From contig NZ_VDOR01000003.1 in the NCBI RefSeq assembly GCF_007666205.1, forward strand, positions 258,722 to 322,721: a stretch of DNA of 64,000 nt. Reading direction: 5' to 3'. The stretch comes from Kocuria palustris. Its GTDB lineage: Bacteria > Actinomycetota > Actinomycetes > Actinomycetales > Micrococcaceae. How positions within the stretch are numbered: position 1 is the stretch's first letter; every line of letters begins with the position of its first letter. Made by a program: the position numbers and the translations under genes. The notes under the pieces were generated by a model. The model saw only the letters and a list, made by a program, of their open reading frames with translations, did no database searches and had not been told where the DNA came from. Positions 25,283 to 38,703 of the stretch are shown piece by piece.

Positions 25283-25561
25283 TCACTTCCGCGGGGCAGC
25301 GCCCTCGGAGTAGTGGTCGGCCACGATGGTCACGCGGTTGCTGTCGACGGAGAGGATGCCGCCGTCGATGCGCCCTTCGATGCGGGAGCCGTCGATCGGA
25401 TCGATGATCACACGGCCCTCCTGCAGGACGCCAGCCACCGGGACGTGACCGGCCAGGATGCCGATCTCCCCCTCGGTGGTGTTGACGATGACCTGCCGGG
25501 CCTCCCCGCTCCACACGGACTGGGCGACCTCGACGACCTCGACGATCAGGGGATCAGCCAT
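25283..25561 (-). CDS. atpC: ATP synthase epsilon subunit
   Basis: Central-stalk subunit of the F1 sector that couples rotation and can inhibit ATP hydrolysis. The 92-residue product is short compared with E. coli epsilon (about 138): it has the N-terminal beta-barrel (VIVNTTEGEIGILAGHVPVA; GGILSVDSNRVTIVADH) but almost none of the C-terminal helical hairpin. Short epsilons are known in actinobacteria and related groups. The ATG lies two bases after the atpD stop. It is the last gene before the operon terminator. Confidence 0.92.
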   Translation of the reverse strand: MADPLIVEVVEVAQSVWSGEARQVIVNTTEGEIGILAGHVPVAGVLQEGRVIIDPIDGSRIEGRIDGGILSVDSNRVTIVADHYSEGAAPRK

Positions 25562-25563
25562 GG

Positions 25564-28012
<2,449 letters not shown>

Positions 28013-28075
28013 GAAGCTTCCTTTCTGTGCCGCCCGGTGCGCCGCGCCCGCAGCGCGGCGCACCGGGGGCAGGCG

Positions 28076-29722
28076 TCAGTTGGCGCGAGTGCTGCCGCCG
28101 GCGGAGATCTGCTCCTGGCCGACCTCGTCGTCGGACAGCGGAGCGCTCTCCTCGTGGCCCGGTGCGTGGTTGTCCCGGTTGGTCCCGCGGAAGTCGCGCT
28201 TGACCTCGGCCACGGCCGTCTCGAGGGCCTCGACGGCGTCGCTCTCGAGCTTGCCGGTGGAGGCGATCGAGTCCGTCACGTTGGTCGTGCGGCGGACCTG
28301 GTCGATCAGGGCCTGCTCGAAGTCGAGGACGTCGGCGACCTCGATGTCGTCCAGGTGGCCGTTGGCACCGGCCCAGATCGAGACGACCTGGTCCTCGACG
28401 CGGTACGGCGAGTACTGCTTCTGGCGCAGCAGCTCCATCAGGCGGGCGCCGCGGGTCAGCTGCTGGCGCGAGGCCGCATCCAGGTCCGAGGCGAACATCG
28501 CGAAGGCCTGCATGGAGCGGTAGGCCGCGAGGTCCAGCTTCAGCGTGCCGGAGACCTTCTTCATGGCCTTGATCTGCGCGGCGCCGCCGACGCGCGACAC
28601 CGAGATGCCGACGTCGACCGCGGGGCGCTGATCCGCGTTGAAGAGGTCCGACTGCAGGAAGATCTGGCCGTCGGTGATGGAGATGACGTTCGTCGGGATG
28701 AACGCCGAGACGTCGTTGGCCTTGGTCTCGACGATCGGCAGGCCGGTCATCGAGCCCGCGCCCAGCTCGTCCGAGAGCTTGGCACAGCGCTCGAGCAGGC
28801 GGGAGTGCAGGTAGAAGACGTCGCCCGGGTAGGCCTCGCGTCCCGGCGGGCGGCGCAGCAGCAGCGAGGTGGCGCGGTACGCCTCGGCCTGCTTGGACAG
28901 GTCGTCGAAGATGATCAGGACGTGCTTGCCGCCGTACATCCAGTGCTGGCCGATGGCCGAGCCGGCGTACGGGGCGAGGTACTTCAGACCCGCCGAGTCG
29001 GAGGCCGAGGCGGCCACGATGGTCGTGTACTCGAGCGCGTTGTTGTCCTCGAGGGTCTTGCGGATGCCCGCGACCGTGGAGGCCTTCTGGCCGATGGCCA
29101 CGTAGATGCAGCGGACCTGCTTCTCGGGATCGCCGCTCTCCCAGTTCTCCCGCTGGTTGAGGATGGTGTCGATGCCGATGACGGTCTTGCCGGTCTGGCG
29201 GTCGCCGATGATCAGCTGGCGCTGCCCGCGGCCGATCGGGACCATCGCGTCGATGGCCTTCAGACCGGTCTGCAGCGGCTCGTGGACCGACTTGCGCATG
29301 GTCACGCCCGGAGCCTGCAGCTCCAGGGCGCGACGGCCCTCGGCCTCGATCGGGCCGAGATCGTCGATCGGCTGACCCAGGGTGTCGACCACGCGGCCGA
29401 GGAAGGCGTCGCCGACCGGCACGGAGAGGATCTCCCCGGTGCGCTCGACGCTCTGGCCCTCCTCGATCTCGCGGAAGTCGCCCAGGACGACCACGCCGAG
29501 GTCGCGGACGTCCAGGTCCTGGGCCAGGCCCAGGGCGCCGTTCTCGAAGCGCAGCAGCTCGTTGGCCATGACCGACGGCAGTCCCTCGACTCGGGCGATG
29601 CCGTCGGCGGCGCTGGTGACGCGGCCGGTCTCGGTGCGTTCGGTCGTGCCGGGATCGTAGGACGCCGCGAACTCCTGGAGCGCGCTGCGGACCTCATCGG
29701 CATTGATGGTCACTTCGGCCAT
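28076..29722 (-). CDS. atpA: ATP synthase alpha subunit
   Basis: Non-catalytic nucleotide-binding subunit of the F1 sector. The P-loop is [17 protein letters not shown], and the family signature [17 protein letters not shown] is clear; [20 protein letters not shown] covers the Walker B region. At 548 residues it exceeds the usual ~510 because of a hydrophilic C-terminal tail of about 30-40 residues ([20 protein letters not shown]), a feature of actinobacterial alpha subunits where the tail can suppress ATP hydrolysis. It lies between atpH and atpG. Confidence 0.97.
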   Translation of the reverse strand: MAEVTINADEVRSALQEFAASYDPGTTERTETGRVTSAADGIARVEGLPSVMANELLRFENGALGLAQDLDVRDLGVVVLGDFREIEEGQSVERTGEILSVPVGDAFLGRVVDTLGQPIDDLGPIEAEGRRALELQAPGVTMRKSVHEPLQTGLKAIDAMVPIGRGQRQLIIGDRQTGKTVIGIDTILNQRENWESGDPEKQVRCIYVAIGQKASTVAGIRKTLEDNNALEYTTIVAASASDSAGLKYLAPYAGSAIGQHWMYGGKHVLIIFDDLSKQAEAYRATSLLLRRPPGREAYPGDVFYLHSRLLERCAKLSDELGAGSMTGLPIVETKANDVSAFIPTNVISITDGQIFLQSDLFNADQRPAVDVGISVSRVGGAAQIKAMKKVSGTLKLDLAAYRSMQAFAMFASDLDAASRQQLTRGARLMELLRQKQYSPYRVEDQVVSIWAGANGHLDDIEVADVLDFEQALIDQVRRTTNVTDSIASTGKLESDAVEALETAVAEVKRDFRGTNRDNHAPGHEESAPLSDDEVGQEQISAGGSTRAN

Positions 29723-29837
29723 CTCGTGTCCCTGCTTCCTCGTTCGTGATCATCGTGGCGATGACCAGCTGTTTCGTCTGTGCGGTCGGCTTCTGCCCGA
29801 CCGGCGGAGCGCGGTGTGCGTCGTCCGGTGGCTCGGG

Positions 29838-31225
<1,388 letters not shown>

Positions 31226-31249
31226 TCATGGTCGCTTCCAGAGCGAAGA

Positions 31250-31459
31250 TCACATGATGAAGGCGAGGACCAGACCCAGGATGGCCAGGGCCTCGACCAC
31301 GGCGAAGCCCATGAACAGCATGGGCTGAAGGACGCGCTGGGCCTCCGGCTGGCGGGAGACGGCCTGCATGTACGCGGCGAAGATCAGACCCACGCCGATG
31401 CCGCCGCCGATGGCAGCGAGACCGTAGCCGATGGCGGAGAGCGAACCAGTGATATCCAT
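31250..31459 (-). CDS. atpE: ATP synthase c subunit
   Basis: Proteolipid of the rotor ring. The 69-residue hairpin has helix 1 with [20 protein letters not shown], a polar loop SRQPEAQ, and helix 2 with the proton-carrying glutamate in [18 protein letters not shown]. The carboxylate in helix 2 and the absence of a sodium-type Gln/Ser pattern suggest proton coupling. In mycobacteria this glutamate region is the bedaquiline target; sensitivity here is not predicted. It sits between atpB and atpF. Confidence 0.96.
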   Translation of the reverse strand: MDITGSLSAIGYGLAAIGGGIGVGLIFAAYMQAVSRQPEAQRVLQPMLFMGFAVVEALAILGLVLAFIM

Positions 31460-31578
31460 TCTTGGAGTTTCCTTTCAGACTGCCCGCGGTGCGCGAGCGG
31501 TGTGCCACGAATGGCGGTTGACAGGTCGGAGCGGTACTCCGCGTGTGGCTCGGTCGCTGCCGAACCAAGTCTGTGGGG

Positions 31579-32373
31579 TCAGTGCCCTTCCTTCAGCGCG
31601 CCGTCGACGTAGACCGCGAACAGCAGCGTGAAGATGTAGGCCTGCAGCACCTGGATCAGCAGCTCCAGGAAGTAGATGAAGACGCCGAGCAGCAGCGACC
31701 CGATCCCGCCCAGGGCGCCGCCGAAGCCGCCGACGTTGGAGAACAGGTGCCCCATCAGGGCGGCGGCCACCATGATCGCCATGTGACCGGCGAACATGGT
31801 CGCGAACACACGCAGGGCGTGGGTCACCGGGCGGATGATCATGTTCGAGAGGAACTCGATCGGGATCAGGATGATGTACAGGACCGGGGGGACGCCCTCC
31901 GGCATGGTCATCTTGCGGGCGAACTTCCCGAGGCCGTGGCGGCGGATGCCCGCGCCGACCCAGATCACGTAGGCCAGGATCGCCAGGACGTAGGCGGAGC
32001 CGGCGTGCGAGAGCGTCGGCAGCTGCAGCAGCGGGATGGACCCGAACAGGTTGTTCACCAGGATGAAGAAGAAGAAGCTGAACAGCAGCGGCAGCCAGGG
32101 CCGGAACTCCTTCTCGCCGATCAGCTCGCGGCCCAGGGAGTTGCGCACGAAGTCGTAGCCGACCTCGCCGAGGTACTGCGGCTTGGACGGGACCAGGGCC
32201 TGGCGCCGGATGGCCCACATGAAGAACGCCGCGATCAGCACCACGGAGAGCAGGATGAGCAGCATCTGCTTGCCGAAGGCGAAGGATCCGATCTCGAAGA
32301 ACGGCGGGAGGTGCATGTCCTCAACCGTCGGGGCCTGGAGACCTGTCCCCTCCATGGGCGGCGCGAAGATCAC
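31579..32373 (-). CDS. atpB: ATP synthase a subunit
   Basis: Stator channel subunit of the FO sector, 264 residues with about five or six membrane helices. The essential arginine lies in VTHALRVFATMFAGHMAIMV, and the C-terminal helix is LELLIQVLQAYIFTLLFAVY. The GTG start overlaps the stop of the preceding small membrane protein (GTGA) and has AAAGGA 6 bases upstream. It begins the core atpBEFHAGDC order. It is followed by a 119-base gap before atpE with no obvious feature. Confidence 0.96.
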   Translation of the reverse strand: MIFAPPMEGTGLQAPTVEDMHLPPFFEIGSFAFGKQMLLILLSVVLIAAFFMWAIRRQALVPSKPQYLGEVGYDFVRNSLGRELIGEKEFRPWLPLLFSFFFFILVNNLFGSIPLLQLPTLSHAGSAYVLAILAYVIWVGAGIRRHGLGKFARKMTMPEGVPPVLYIILIPIEFLSNMIIRPVTHALRVFATMFAGHMAIMVAAALMGHLFSNVGGFGGALGGIGSLLLGVFIYFLELLIQVLQAYIFTLLFAVYVDGALKEGH

Positions 32374-32765
32374 GGGCGGTCCTTTCTGCTGCCGCCGTGT
32401 CCGCCTCGCTGCGCGGAGGTGGGGTACGGGGCGTTTCGGCGGTTCCGGGCGGCGCCATCGTCGTCCTGGGGATCGTCAGTGGTCCGCAGTCCGGACTGCA
32501 AGCGGAGGTAGGACAGAGCGATGCCGGCGGCCAGGCCGATGCCTGCTCCGAGGAACACGATCCACTCTGTTCCCACCAGGTAATCCAGCAGGAATCCTAT
32601 CAGACCCCAGAATGCGGTCCCAATCACCAGGTACAGCATGATGCCCAGTGCGCCGCGGTTGCCGCCGGCCTGCACGAGCTCCGCGGTGCTGTTGAGATGG
32701 TCGTCGCGCAGCCGGCTGCGGCGGCTCGTCGGGCCCGTGCTCGGGTCCCTGTCCTGATCAGTCAT
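32370..32765 (-). CDS. small membrane protein preceding atpB, AtpI/AtpZ-like
   Basis: A 131-residue protein with two hydrophobic segments (GIMLYLVIGTAFWGLIGFLL and WIVFLGAGIGLAAGIALSYL) flanked by charged, disordered ends. Position directly before atpB, size and two-helix layout match AtpI/AtpZ-type accessory proteins, which help c-ring assembly or carry magnesium. Sequence identity to those families is not evident, so the call rests on context. It is coupled on both sides by 4-base overlaps. Confidence 0.6.
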   Translation of the reverse strand: MTDQDRDPSTGPTSRRSRLRDDHLNSTAELVQAGGNRGALGIMLYLVIGTAFWGLIGFLLDYLVGTEWIVFLGAGIGLAAGIALSYLRLQSGLRTTDDPQDDDGAARNRRNAPYPTSAQRGGHGGSRKDRP

Positions 32766-33304
32766 GATCGATGCTCCTCTCGGCGGCGAGGCCCGCTCCC
32801 GCGGCCCTGTCCGGGCCCGCCTGCAGTGCTTCCGGCATGGTCCCGCGGCAGCCGTTCCTGCGACGCCTGCGGCAGGTCGTAGACCGGCAGCCGCGCCCGG
32901 CGCAGTCCCGCGGCGGTGCCGGCCAGCCACACGACGACCTGGGCCACGGCCGCGGCGAGCGCCCAAGCCCCGCGGATCCAGGCGGGCGTCGTCACGACGG
33001 CCAGCAGCACCGCGCCCAGCAGCACCAGGACCACGTAGCTGCTGACCATGGCCAGGGCCGGCGCCTGCGGCGACACCCTGCTCGCGGCCCACAGGATCAG
33101 CCCGGTCGCGGCGAACGGGGCCAGCACCGCAGCGCCTGCGACACCGGCGCTGCCGGCGGCGTCCGCGCCGTCGACGGCCGCGGCCAGGGCGACCACGGCG
33201 AGCAGGGCGATCAGCGCGGGCAGGGCCGCGTGGCGCAGCATCACCGCCCAGGGGCTGCCCGGGACGGTGCGCATCGGCCCGCGGCCGGCGCTCGGGCGCG
33301 TCAC
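32762..33304 (-). CDS. membrane protein of unknown function in the atp operon
   Basis: A 180-residue protein with four hydrophobic segments (for example AALPALIALLAVVALAAAVD and GAAVLAPFAATGLILWAASR) and a hydrophilic tail rich in Arg, Gly and Gln. It starts at a GTG that overlaps the wecA-like stop and ends by overlapping the next start. A protein of similar size sits at the same point in mycobacteria (Rv1303, upstream of atpB). An ATP synthase assembly or AtpI-like role is possible. I do not recognise a domain. Confidence 0.65.
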   Translation of the reverse strand: MTRPSAGRGPMRTVPGSPWAVMLRHAALPALIALLAVVALAAAVDGADAAGSAGVAGAAVLAPFAATGLILWAASRVSPQAPALAMVSSYVVLVLLGAVLLAVVTTPAWIRGAWALAAAVAQVVVWLAGTAAGLRRARLPVYDLPQASQERLPRDHAGSTAGGPGQGRGSGPRRREEHRS

Positions 33305-34428
33305 GCGCCGGCCCTGTGCGGGGCCCCGGGGCGCGTCCGGCCCCGGTCGAGGATCCGGGGAAGGCTCAGGTACAGCACGAGCACCAGCAGGACGGCGACA
33401 CCGGGGACGACGGCGGGCAGCCCGTGCAGCCACAGGCCCGCCAGGCCGATCAGCGAGCAGACCAGGGTGAACGCGGCGACCGTGAGCGACGAGGCGGCGT
33501 GGGAGAGCCCGACGTCGGTCAGCCGCTGGTAGACGTGCTCGCGGTGCGGGCGCCACCACGCCTCGCCGCGGCGGATCCGGCGCAGCAGGGTCCAGCCGGT
33601 GTCTGCCAGGTAGACCGACAGCGCGGGCAGCAGGTACTCGACGTAGACCCCGGACAGGAACGCGGCGATCGCGATCAGGATCAGGGATCCCCCGAGCAGG
33701 TACGACCCGACGTCGCCCAGGAAGACCGAGTCGCGGGAGAAGTTCCAGGGCAGGAAGCCCAGGAAGGCGAAGGCCACGACGAGCCCCGCGACGATCATCC
33801 AGGGCATGTCGTTGGAGGCCCCGGCCCACGAGTAGACCAGCCCCACGACGAAGCCGTGCATCCCGGAGATGCCGTTGACGCCGTCCATGAAGTTGGCGAC
33901 GTTGATGTAGGCCACCACGGCGACCGCGCACACGGGCCACCACCAGATGCCGGTCTCCAGGATGAGGGTCAGTGCCCCCGCGCAGCCGGCCCCGATGAGC
34001 AGCTGCCCGGCCAGGCGCCAGCGCACCGAGAGGCCGCGGATGTCCTCCGTCCAGCCGAGCGCGGCGGCCAGTGCGGTGCCCGTGAGCACGACGAGCGCGA
34101 CCGAGCGGTCGACGGCCACGGCGCCCAGGGCCACGGCCAGCAGCTGCACGACCACCACGGCCACCGCCACGGCCAGGCCCATGCCCCGGATCACCGTGCG
34201 CGTGTGCGAGGAGCGCTCGTTGGGGATGTCCACGACGCCGAGCCGGCGCAGGACGGGCTTCACGGCCAGCGGCAGGAGCAGGCTCAGCACGAGGGCGGCG
34301 GTGCCGAAGGACAGCGCCAGGCGCAGGAGGGTCTGCAGCTCGTCGGGCGTGGGCCAGGCGCCCGGATCCGTCGAGAGGACCGAGGGCGGAGCGGGCTCCT
34401 GGGCGGCCAGCGGCGCGGCGGCGATCAT
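33301..34428 (-). CDS. WecA/MraY-family undecaprenyl-phosphate sugar-1-phosphate transferase
   Basis: Polytopic enzyme that moves a GlcNAc-1-phosphate-type group from a UDP-sugar to a polyprenyl phosphate, starting assembly of a cell-wall linkage unit or polysaccharide. In the 375-residue product, with about 10-11 helices, the family residues are visible: VVDIPNERSSH, LGWTEDIRGLSVRWRL (Asp pair), VANFMDGVNGISGMHG, LGDVGSYLLGG, and the cytoplasmic HREHVYQRL. In mycobacteria the gene at this place (Rv1302, wecA/rfe) starts arabinogalactan synthesis. Here its ATG overlaps the capD stop and its stop overlaps the next start. Confidence 0.85.
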   Translation of the reverse strand: MIAAAPLAAQEPAPPSVLSTDPGAWPTPDELQTLLRLALSFGTAALVLSLLLPLAVKPVLRRLGVVDIPNERSSHTRTVIRGMGLAVAVAVVVVQLLAVALGAVAVDRSVALVVLTGTALAAALGWTEDIRGLSVRWRLAGQLLIGAGCAGALTLILETGIWWWPVCAVAVVAYINVANFMDGVNGISGMHGFVVGLVYSWAGASNDMPWMIVAGLVVAFAFLGFLPWNFSRDSVFLGDVGSYLLGGSLILIAIAAFLSGVYVEYLLPALSVYLADTGWTLLRRIRRGEAWWRPHREHVYQRLTDVGLSHAASSLTVAAFTLVCSLIGLAGLWLHGLPAVVPGVAVLLVLVLYLSLPRILDRGRTRPGAPHRAGA

Positions 34429-36455
34429 GAGGCGGTGTCCCGGTCGCGGGGTGCACGGGCGGCGTCGAGCTGCGGGGCGTCCTCGCCGGGGCGTCTGCCC
34501 TCGGCATCGTCCTTGCGCGTGATGTCGTGCACCGAGCTGGACTCGCGTCGCGCGGAGCGGAAGTCCGTGGGCGAGGGCTGGGTGTGCGAGCGGACGACGG
34601 GGATCATGCCCGTGGTGGGCATGTTCCCCCGCAGCTTCCAGGTGTGCCGGTCGAGGCCCTCGGGCGACAGCGCGGCCACCCGGGCGTGCGAGATCTTGGG
34701 GTGGAAGGGCCGCTCGTCGGACTCCCCGAGCCCGATGAGCTCCTCGTGCAGCTTCTCCCCGGGCCGCAGGCCCGTGATCACGATCTCGACCGATTCGCGG
34801 CCCGAGAGGGTGCGCAGCCGCTCGGCGATGTCGATGATCCGCACGGGCTCCCCCATGTCCAGGATCAGCACCTCGCCGCCCCGGGCGATCGCCCCTGCCT
34901 GCACCACGAGCTGGCAGGCCTCGGGGATCGTCATGAAGTACCGCGTGGCCTCCGGATCGGTCACGGTGATGGGCCCGCCCTGGCGGATCTGCTCGGTGAA
35001 CAGCGGCAGCATCGACCCGCGGGAGCCGAACACGTTGCCGAAGCGCACCGAGACGTAGCGCCGGCCCGTCTGCTGCGCCATCCAGGCGGTGAGCTTCTCC
35101 GCGACCCGCTTGGAGTGCCCCAGGGCGGTCGTGGGGTTGGCGGCCTTGTCGGTCGAGACGTTGACGAAGACGCCGACGTCGGCGCGGCGGGCCGCCTCGA
35201 GCACGTTCAGGGTGCCGAGCACATTGGTCTTCCAGGCCTCGTCGGGGTAGCTCTCGAGCAGGGAGACGTGCTTGAGCGCGGCGGCGTGGAAGACGACCTC
35301 CGGGCGGCGCTCAACGAAGATGCGCTCGAGGGCCTCGGCGTCGCGGATGTCGGCCAGCACCGTGTCCTGGCCGTCGAGCAGGCCCCGGCCCGTGATGGAG
35401 ATCTGGGTGGACTGGAGGTTGGTCTCGTCGCGGTCCAGCATCATGAGCTCGCCGGGCTCGAAGGCCAGCAGCTGGCGGCACAGCTCGGAGCCGATCGACC
35501 CGCCGGCACCCGTCACCAGGACGCGCCGGCCGGTGACGTAGCCGGAGATGCCCTGGGCGTCGATGTCCACCGGGCTGCGGCCGATGAGGTCCTCGAGATT
35601 GACGTCGCGGATGTCCACGCGCGTGCCGGAGCCGGTCAGCATGCTGCTCAGCGGCGGCACGGTCATGACCCGCGTGCCCGTCCCGGCCACGGTGTCGGCC
35701 ACGCGCTGCAGCTTCTTCGAGTCCGCCCCCGACATGGCCACGAGCAGGATCTGCGAGCGCGTCTGCTCGAGAACGCGGGTCGCGTCGTCGAGCGTGCCGA
35801 GCACGGGGACGGAGGAGATGCGCAGGTGCTTCTTCGCAGGGTCGTCGTCGATGATCCCGACGGGCAGGTACTCGGAGTCCGGATCCTGCATCATGCGCTG
35901 GATGATGAAGGTCCCGGACTGCCCTGCCCCGTAGACGACCACGTGCTGAGCGGCCTCGCCCGGCTTGGACCGGGACTCCTGGTACATGCGCTTGAGGTAG
36001 CGGAAGGCCGCCATGAGCAGGCACGCGAAGGGGAACGCGATCAGCCCGACCGAGCGGGGGACGCCGATCGACGGTCCCGCGACGAGCAGCAGGATCTGCA
36101 CGACGGCCGCCACGATCAGCGTCACGACGACCAGCAGCTTGGCCTCGTCGAAGCTGCCGAAGGAGTAGCGGCCCCGGTACAGCGCGAACGAGTAGCCCAC
36201 CGCCAGCTGCGCGACGACCGCGACCGCGCACACCAGCAGGATCCCCCACGTGCTGATGAACTCGAGGTGCAGCTCGTAGCGCAGCACCAGCGCCACGATC
36301 ATCGCCGCGATCCAGGACAGCGAGTCCAGGATCATCTGGATCCACAGCCAGGCCGGGGGCTTCTCCGCGGTCCCCGCGCGGCCCGTGCCGGAGGCGGCGG
36401 AGGAGGATCCCCGCGGGACGGCTGCGGCGCCGTCTCCGTCGTGCGATGACTGCAT
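34425..36455 (-). CDS. CapD/WbpM-type membrane-bound NDP-sugar 4,6-dehydratase
   Basis: A 676-residue protein with about four N-terminal membrane helices (AAMIVALVLRYELHLEF...), a first nucleotide-binding segment (VVYGAGQSGTFIIQRMMQD), and a second Rossmann fold VLVTGAGGSIGSELCRQLLA containing the catalytic region VNVSTDKAANPTTALGHSKR (Ser-Thr-Asp-Lys in place of the usual Tyr-x-x-x-Lys). This is the PglF/WbpM/CapD layout, making UDP-4-keto-6-deoxy sugars from UDP-GlcNAc for capsule or glycoprotein glycans. The ATG has AAGGAGG 11 bases upstream. It is coupled to the wecA-like gene by ATGA. Its presence at this point in the atp region is unusual. Confidence 0.9.
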   Translation of the reverse strand: MQSSHDGDGAAAVPRGSSSAASGTGRAGTAEKPPAWLWIQMILDSLSWIAAMIVALVLRYELHLEFISTWGILLVCAVAVVAQLAVGYSFALYRGRYSFGSFDEAKLLVVVTLIVAAVVQILLLVAGPSIGVPRSVGLIAFPFACLLMAAFRYLKRMYQESRSKPGEAAQHVVVYGAGQSGTFIIQRMMQDPDSEYLPVGIIDDDPAKKHLRISSVPVLGTLDDATRVLEQTRSQILLVAMSGADSKKLQRVADTVAGTGTRVMTVPPLSSMLTGSGTRVDIRDVNLEDLIGRSPVDIDAQGISGYVTGRRVLVTGAGGSIGSELCRQLLAFEPGELMMLDRDETNLQSTQISITGRGLLDGQDTVLADIRDAEALERIFVERRPEVVFHAAALKHVSLLESYPDEAWKTNVLGTLNVLEAARRADVGVFVNVSTDKAANPTTALGHSKRVAEKLTAWMAQQTGRRYVSVRFGNVFGSRGSMLPLFTEQIRQGGPITVTDPEATRYFMTIPEACQLVVQAGAIARGGEVLILDMGEPVRIIDIAERLRTLSGRESVEIVITGLRPGEKLHEELIGLGESDERPFHPKISHARVAALSPEGLDRHTWKLRGNMPTTGMIPVVRSHTQPSPTDFRSARRESSSVHDITRKDDAEGRRPGEDAPQLDAARAPRDRDTAS

Positions 36456-36552
36456 CGAGGTCGGTCCCTCCTTGGACGGTGAGGATGGGCGGTGCGGATG
36501 CCGCGTGCCGGCAGAGCCGGGAGGCCGCGGGATCCGCGCCTGCGGTCGTCCC

Positions 36553-36558
36553 AGACTA
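36553..36558 (-). promoter_or_regulatory. candidate -10 element for the capD-wecA-atp transcript
   Basis: Minus-strand TAGTCT in the 152-base gap after the glycosyltransferase gene. It would give a leader of about 90 bases before capD. No -35 is recognised. Confidence 0.35.
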
Positions 36559-36607
36559 GGCGCTCTCGCGCTCCCAGCCGGGAAGTGCCCCGCCAGGGCG
36601 CAGCCGC

Positions 36608-38467
36608 TCAGGCGGCGCGGGCGCGGACCAGCGCGCGGTAGCTGCGCTCGCGCAGCCGGCGGGGGATGAAGCGGTAGCCGCCGCGCACCACGATGTTGCG
36701 GGCCAGCTCGAGCCGGCTGATGTGCCCGATGGCGTGCAGCCGCGACTGCAGCTGCATCTCCGCGGCGAAGACCTCCGGACCGCCGCGGCGGCGGTAGGCC
36801 CCGTCGGAGACGCGGTAGCCCACGAGCGGCTCGGCGACGTTGCGGACGTCGGCCCCCGCGCGCAGCAGCCGGACCCACAGCCAGTAGTCCTCCGCGAGGG
36901 GGACCTCCTGGTAGCCGCCGACGGCGTCGACCGCCCGGCGGCGGAAGACGACGGTGGGATGGGAGACGGGATTGCGCAGCCGGGAGACCTCCTGGATGCG
37001 CTGCCTCCCCGTGGGAGCCGCGCGGACGGCGAGGACCTCCTCCCGGTCGTCGATCTCGTGCATCGAGGACCCGACCAGATCCGCGCCTCCGGCGATCAGC
37101 GGCAGCTGGGCCGCGAAGCGCCCCGGGTAGGAGACGTCGTCGGCATCGGCCCGGGCGATCACGTCGTGGGAGCACAGGGCGAGGCCGTGGCGGAGGACGG
37201 CGGTCAGCCCCCGGTTGGCGGGCAGGTCCGCGCGCACGACCTCGATCGGCGGCTGCGCTGCCCGCAGCTGCGCGGTGATCTCGTCCAGCACGGACTGCAG
37301 CTGCGGCCGCACCGGGCCGTCGCGCACGATCACGACCTGGGACGGGCGGACGGTCTGCTCCAGCGCGGAGGACAGGGCGGCTCGCCGGAAGCGCTCCGGG
37401 GAGTCGCCGTCGTAGACGGGCAGCAGCAGGGAGAACGGCGGCAGCTCGCCCTCCCCCGCCGGAGCATCCGACGCCGCGCTCGGCCCGTCCGTCCCAGGGC
37501 CCTGCAGGGCCCACACCCCGTCGAGGACCTCCGCATTGCCGCGCGGGGCCCGGAGGCTGTCGCGCACGCCCGCCCCGAGGCGGCGCAGGACCTGCCCGCG
37601 CTCCCGGGACCGGCGCAGCGTCCGCAGCCACAGCCGGGCCGTCGCGCCGCCGTAGAGAACCTTCTCCCACGGGGCCAGCGAGGCGCTGCGGGTGAAGACC
37701 CAGAGCTTGTTGCGCACGTCGTAGTAGAAGCGCGGCCCGGGATCGACGTCCGTGGTCACCGGCCTGCGCGTGTGGTGCACGACCTGGGAGGCCGGCAGCT
37801 GGACCGCATCGCCCCACCGGGCCAGGCGGGTCGAGTACTCGAAGTCGTCGTTCCAGATGAAGAAGTCCGCGTACGGGGCGCCGGCCGCCCGGACGGCGTC
37901 GCCGTCGAGCAGGAGGGACACGAAGGAGCCGGAGCGGATCGTGCGAGCCCCGACGGCCTCCGCGAGGCGCCGGCGCCGCCTGCCCGCCCCGATGCGCTCG
38001 ATCATCGAGTTCATGGGGTGATCGGACCCGTCGGTCCACAGCACGCGGCTGGCCACGAACGCCGGACGACGGCCGCCCTCCGGGTCGTAGTCCCGCCAGG
38101 CCGCCAGTGCCGTGGACAGCGTGTCCTCGAGGGGCTCGGTGTCGTCGTCCATGACCCAGACGAGATCGGCGCGGTGGTGGTGGGCGGCCCGGTCCAGACC
38201 GACGGTGAAGCCCCCGGCTCCCCCGACGTTGCGCGGCAGGCGGATCAGGTCGACCTCCGGGGCGGCCCCGGGGCGCCCCGCGACGGTCGCGGCGAACTGC
38301 TCGACGACGGCCGGGGCGCCGTCCTCGGAGGCGTTGTCCACGACGACGAGGACGTCGGGGACCCGCCGGCCGGAGGCCAGGCCCTGCAGCGTCGTGGACA
38401 GCAGGTCGCGTCGATTGCAGCTCACGACGACGGCCGCGACCACGGGCTCTCGTGCAGAGTCGGGCAC
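36608..38467 (-). CDS. two-domain glycosyltransferase (tandem GT2 folds)
   Basis: A 619-residue cytoplasmic protein with two GT-A glycosyltransferase domains. The first (VVAAVVVSCNRRDLLSTTLQ; RNVGGAGGFTVGLDRA; WVMDDDTEP with the DxD motif) resembles rhamnosyl or galactofuranosyl transferases that start cell-wall galactans. The second (FSLLLPVYDGDSPERFRRAA; IVRDGP; IARADADDVSYPGRFAAQ; GGYQEVPLAEDYWLWVRLL) resembles the AmsE/capsular type. A loop of about 60 Ala/Gly-rich residues joins them. The GTG start is supported by GAGGAG 7 bases upstream; an upstream in-frame ATG lacks such a site. It lies next to capD and diverges from the epimerase gene. Sugars are unknown. Confidence 0.82.
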   Translation of the reverse strand: MPDSAREPVVAAVVVSCNRRDLLSTTLQGLASGRRVPDVLVVVDNASEDGAPAVVEQFAATVAGRPGAAPEVDLIRLPRNVGGAGGFTVGLDRAAHHHRADLVWVMDDDTEPLEDTLSTALAAWRDYDPEGGRRPAFVASRVLWTDGSDHPMNSMIERIGAGRRRRRLAEAVGARTIRSGSFVSLLLDGDAVRAAGAPYADFFIWNDDFEYSTRLARWGDAVQLPASQVVHHTRRPVTTDVDPGPRFYYDVRNKLWVFTRSASLAPWEKVLYGGATARLWLRTLRRSRERGQVLRRLGAGVRDSLRAPRGNAEVLDGVWALQGPGTDGPSAASDAPAGEGELPPFSLLLPVYDGDSPERFRRAALSSALEQTVRPSQVVIVRDGPVRPQLQSVLDEITAQLRAAQPPIEVVRADLPANRGLTAVLRHGLALCSHDVIARADADDVSYPGRFAAQLPLIAGGADLVGSSMHEIDDREEVLAVRAAPTGRQRIQEVSRLRNPVSHPTVVFRRRAVDAVGGYQEVPLAEDYWLWVRLLRAGADVRNVAEPLVGYRVSDGAYRRRGGPEVFAAEMQLQSRLHAIGHISRLELARNIVVRGGYRFIPRRLRERSYRALVRARAA

Positions 38468-38553
38468 AGCACAGCTCCTCACCGGGGGAAGACGAGCCGC
38501 GGACGGTGCGCCGTGCAGCCCACGGCTGTCCGGCGGCCCCTGAGATCTCCGGA

Positions 38554-38559
38554 ACAGTA
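38554..38559 (-). promoter_or_regulatory. candidate -10 element for the glycosyltransferase gene
   Basis: Minus-strand TACTGT gives a leader of about 80 bases before the GTG. It diverges from a plus-strand promoter about 90 bases away. Confidence 0.38.
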
Positions 38560-38642
38560 GCACCGGTTCCTCCGCTCCATCTGGGACCGAACCGGGGCAT
38601 TCCTGAGGCCGCCCGCGGGCCTGTCGCGCGCGGTGCCGTCTG

Positions 38643-38648
38643 TACGAT
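38643..38648 (+). promoter_or_regulatory. candidate -10 element for the epimerase-like gene
   Basis: TACGAT, giving a leader of about 49 bases that includes the AGGAGA ribosome site of the next gene. Confidence 0.4.
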
Positions 38649-38703
38649 GAGCAGCGATGAGGCCGCGGCGCCGCGGCTCCCGACGGCAGACAGGAGACAG
38701 CTC

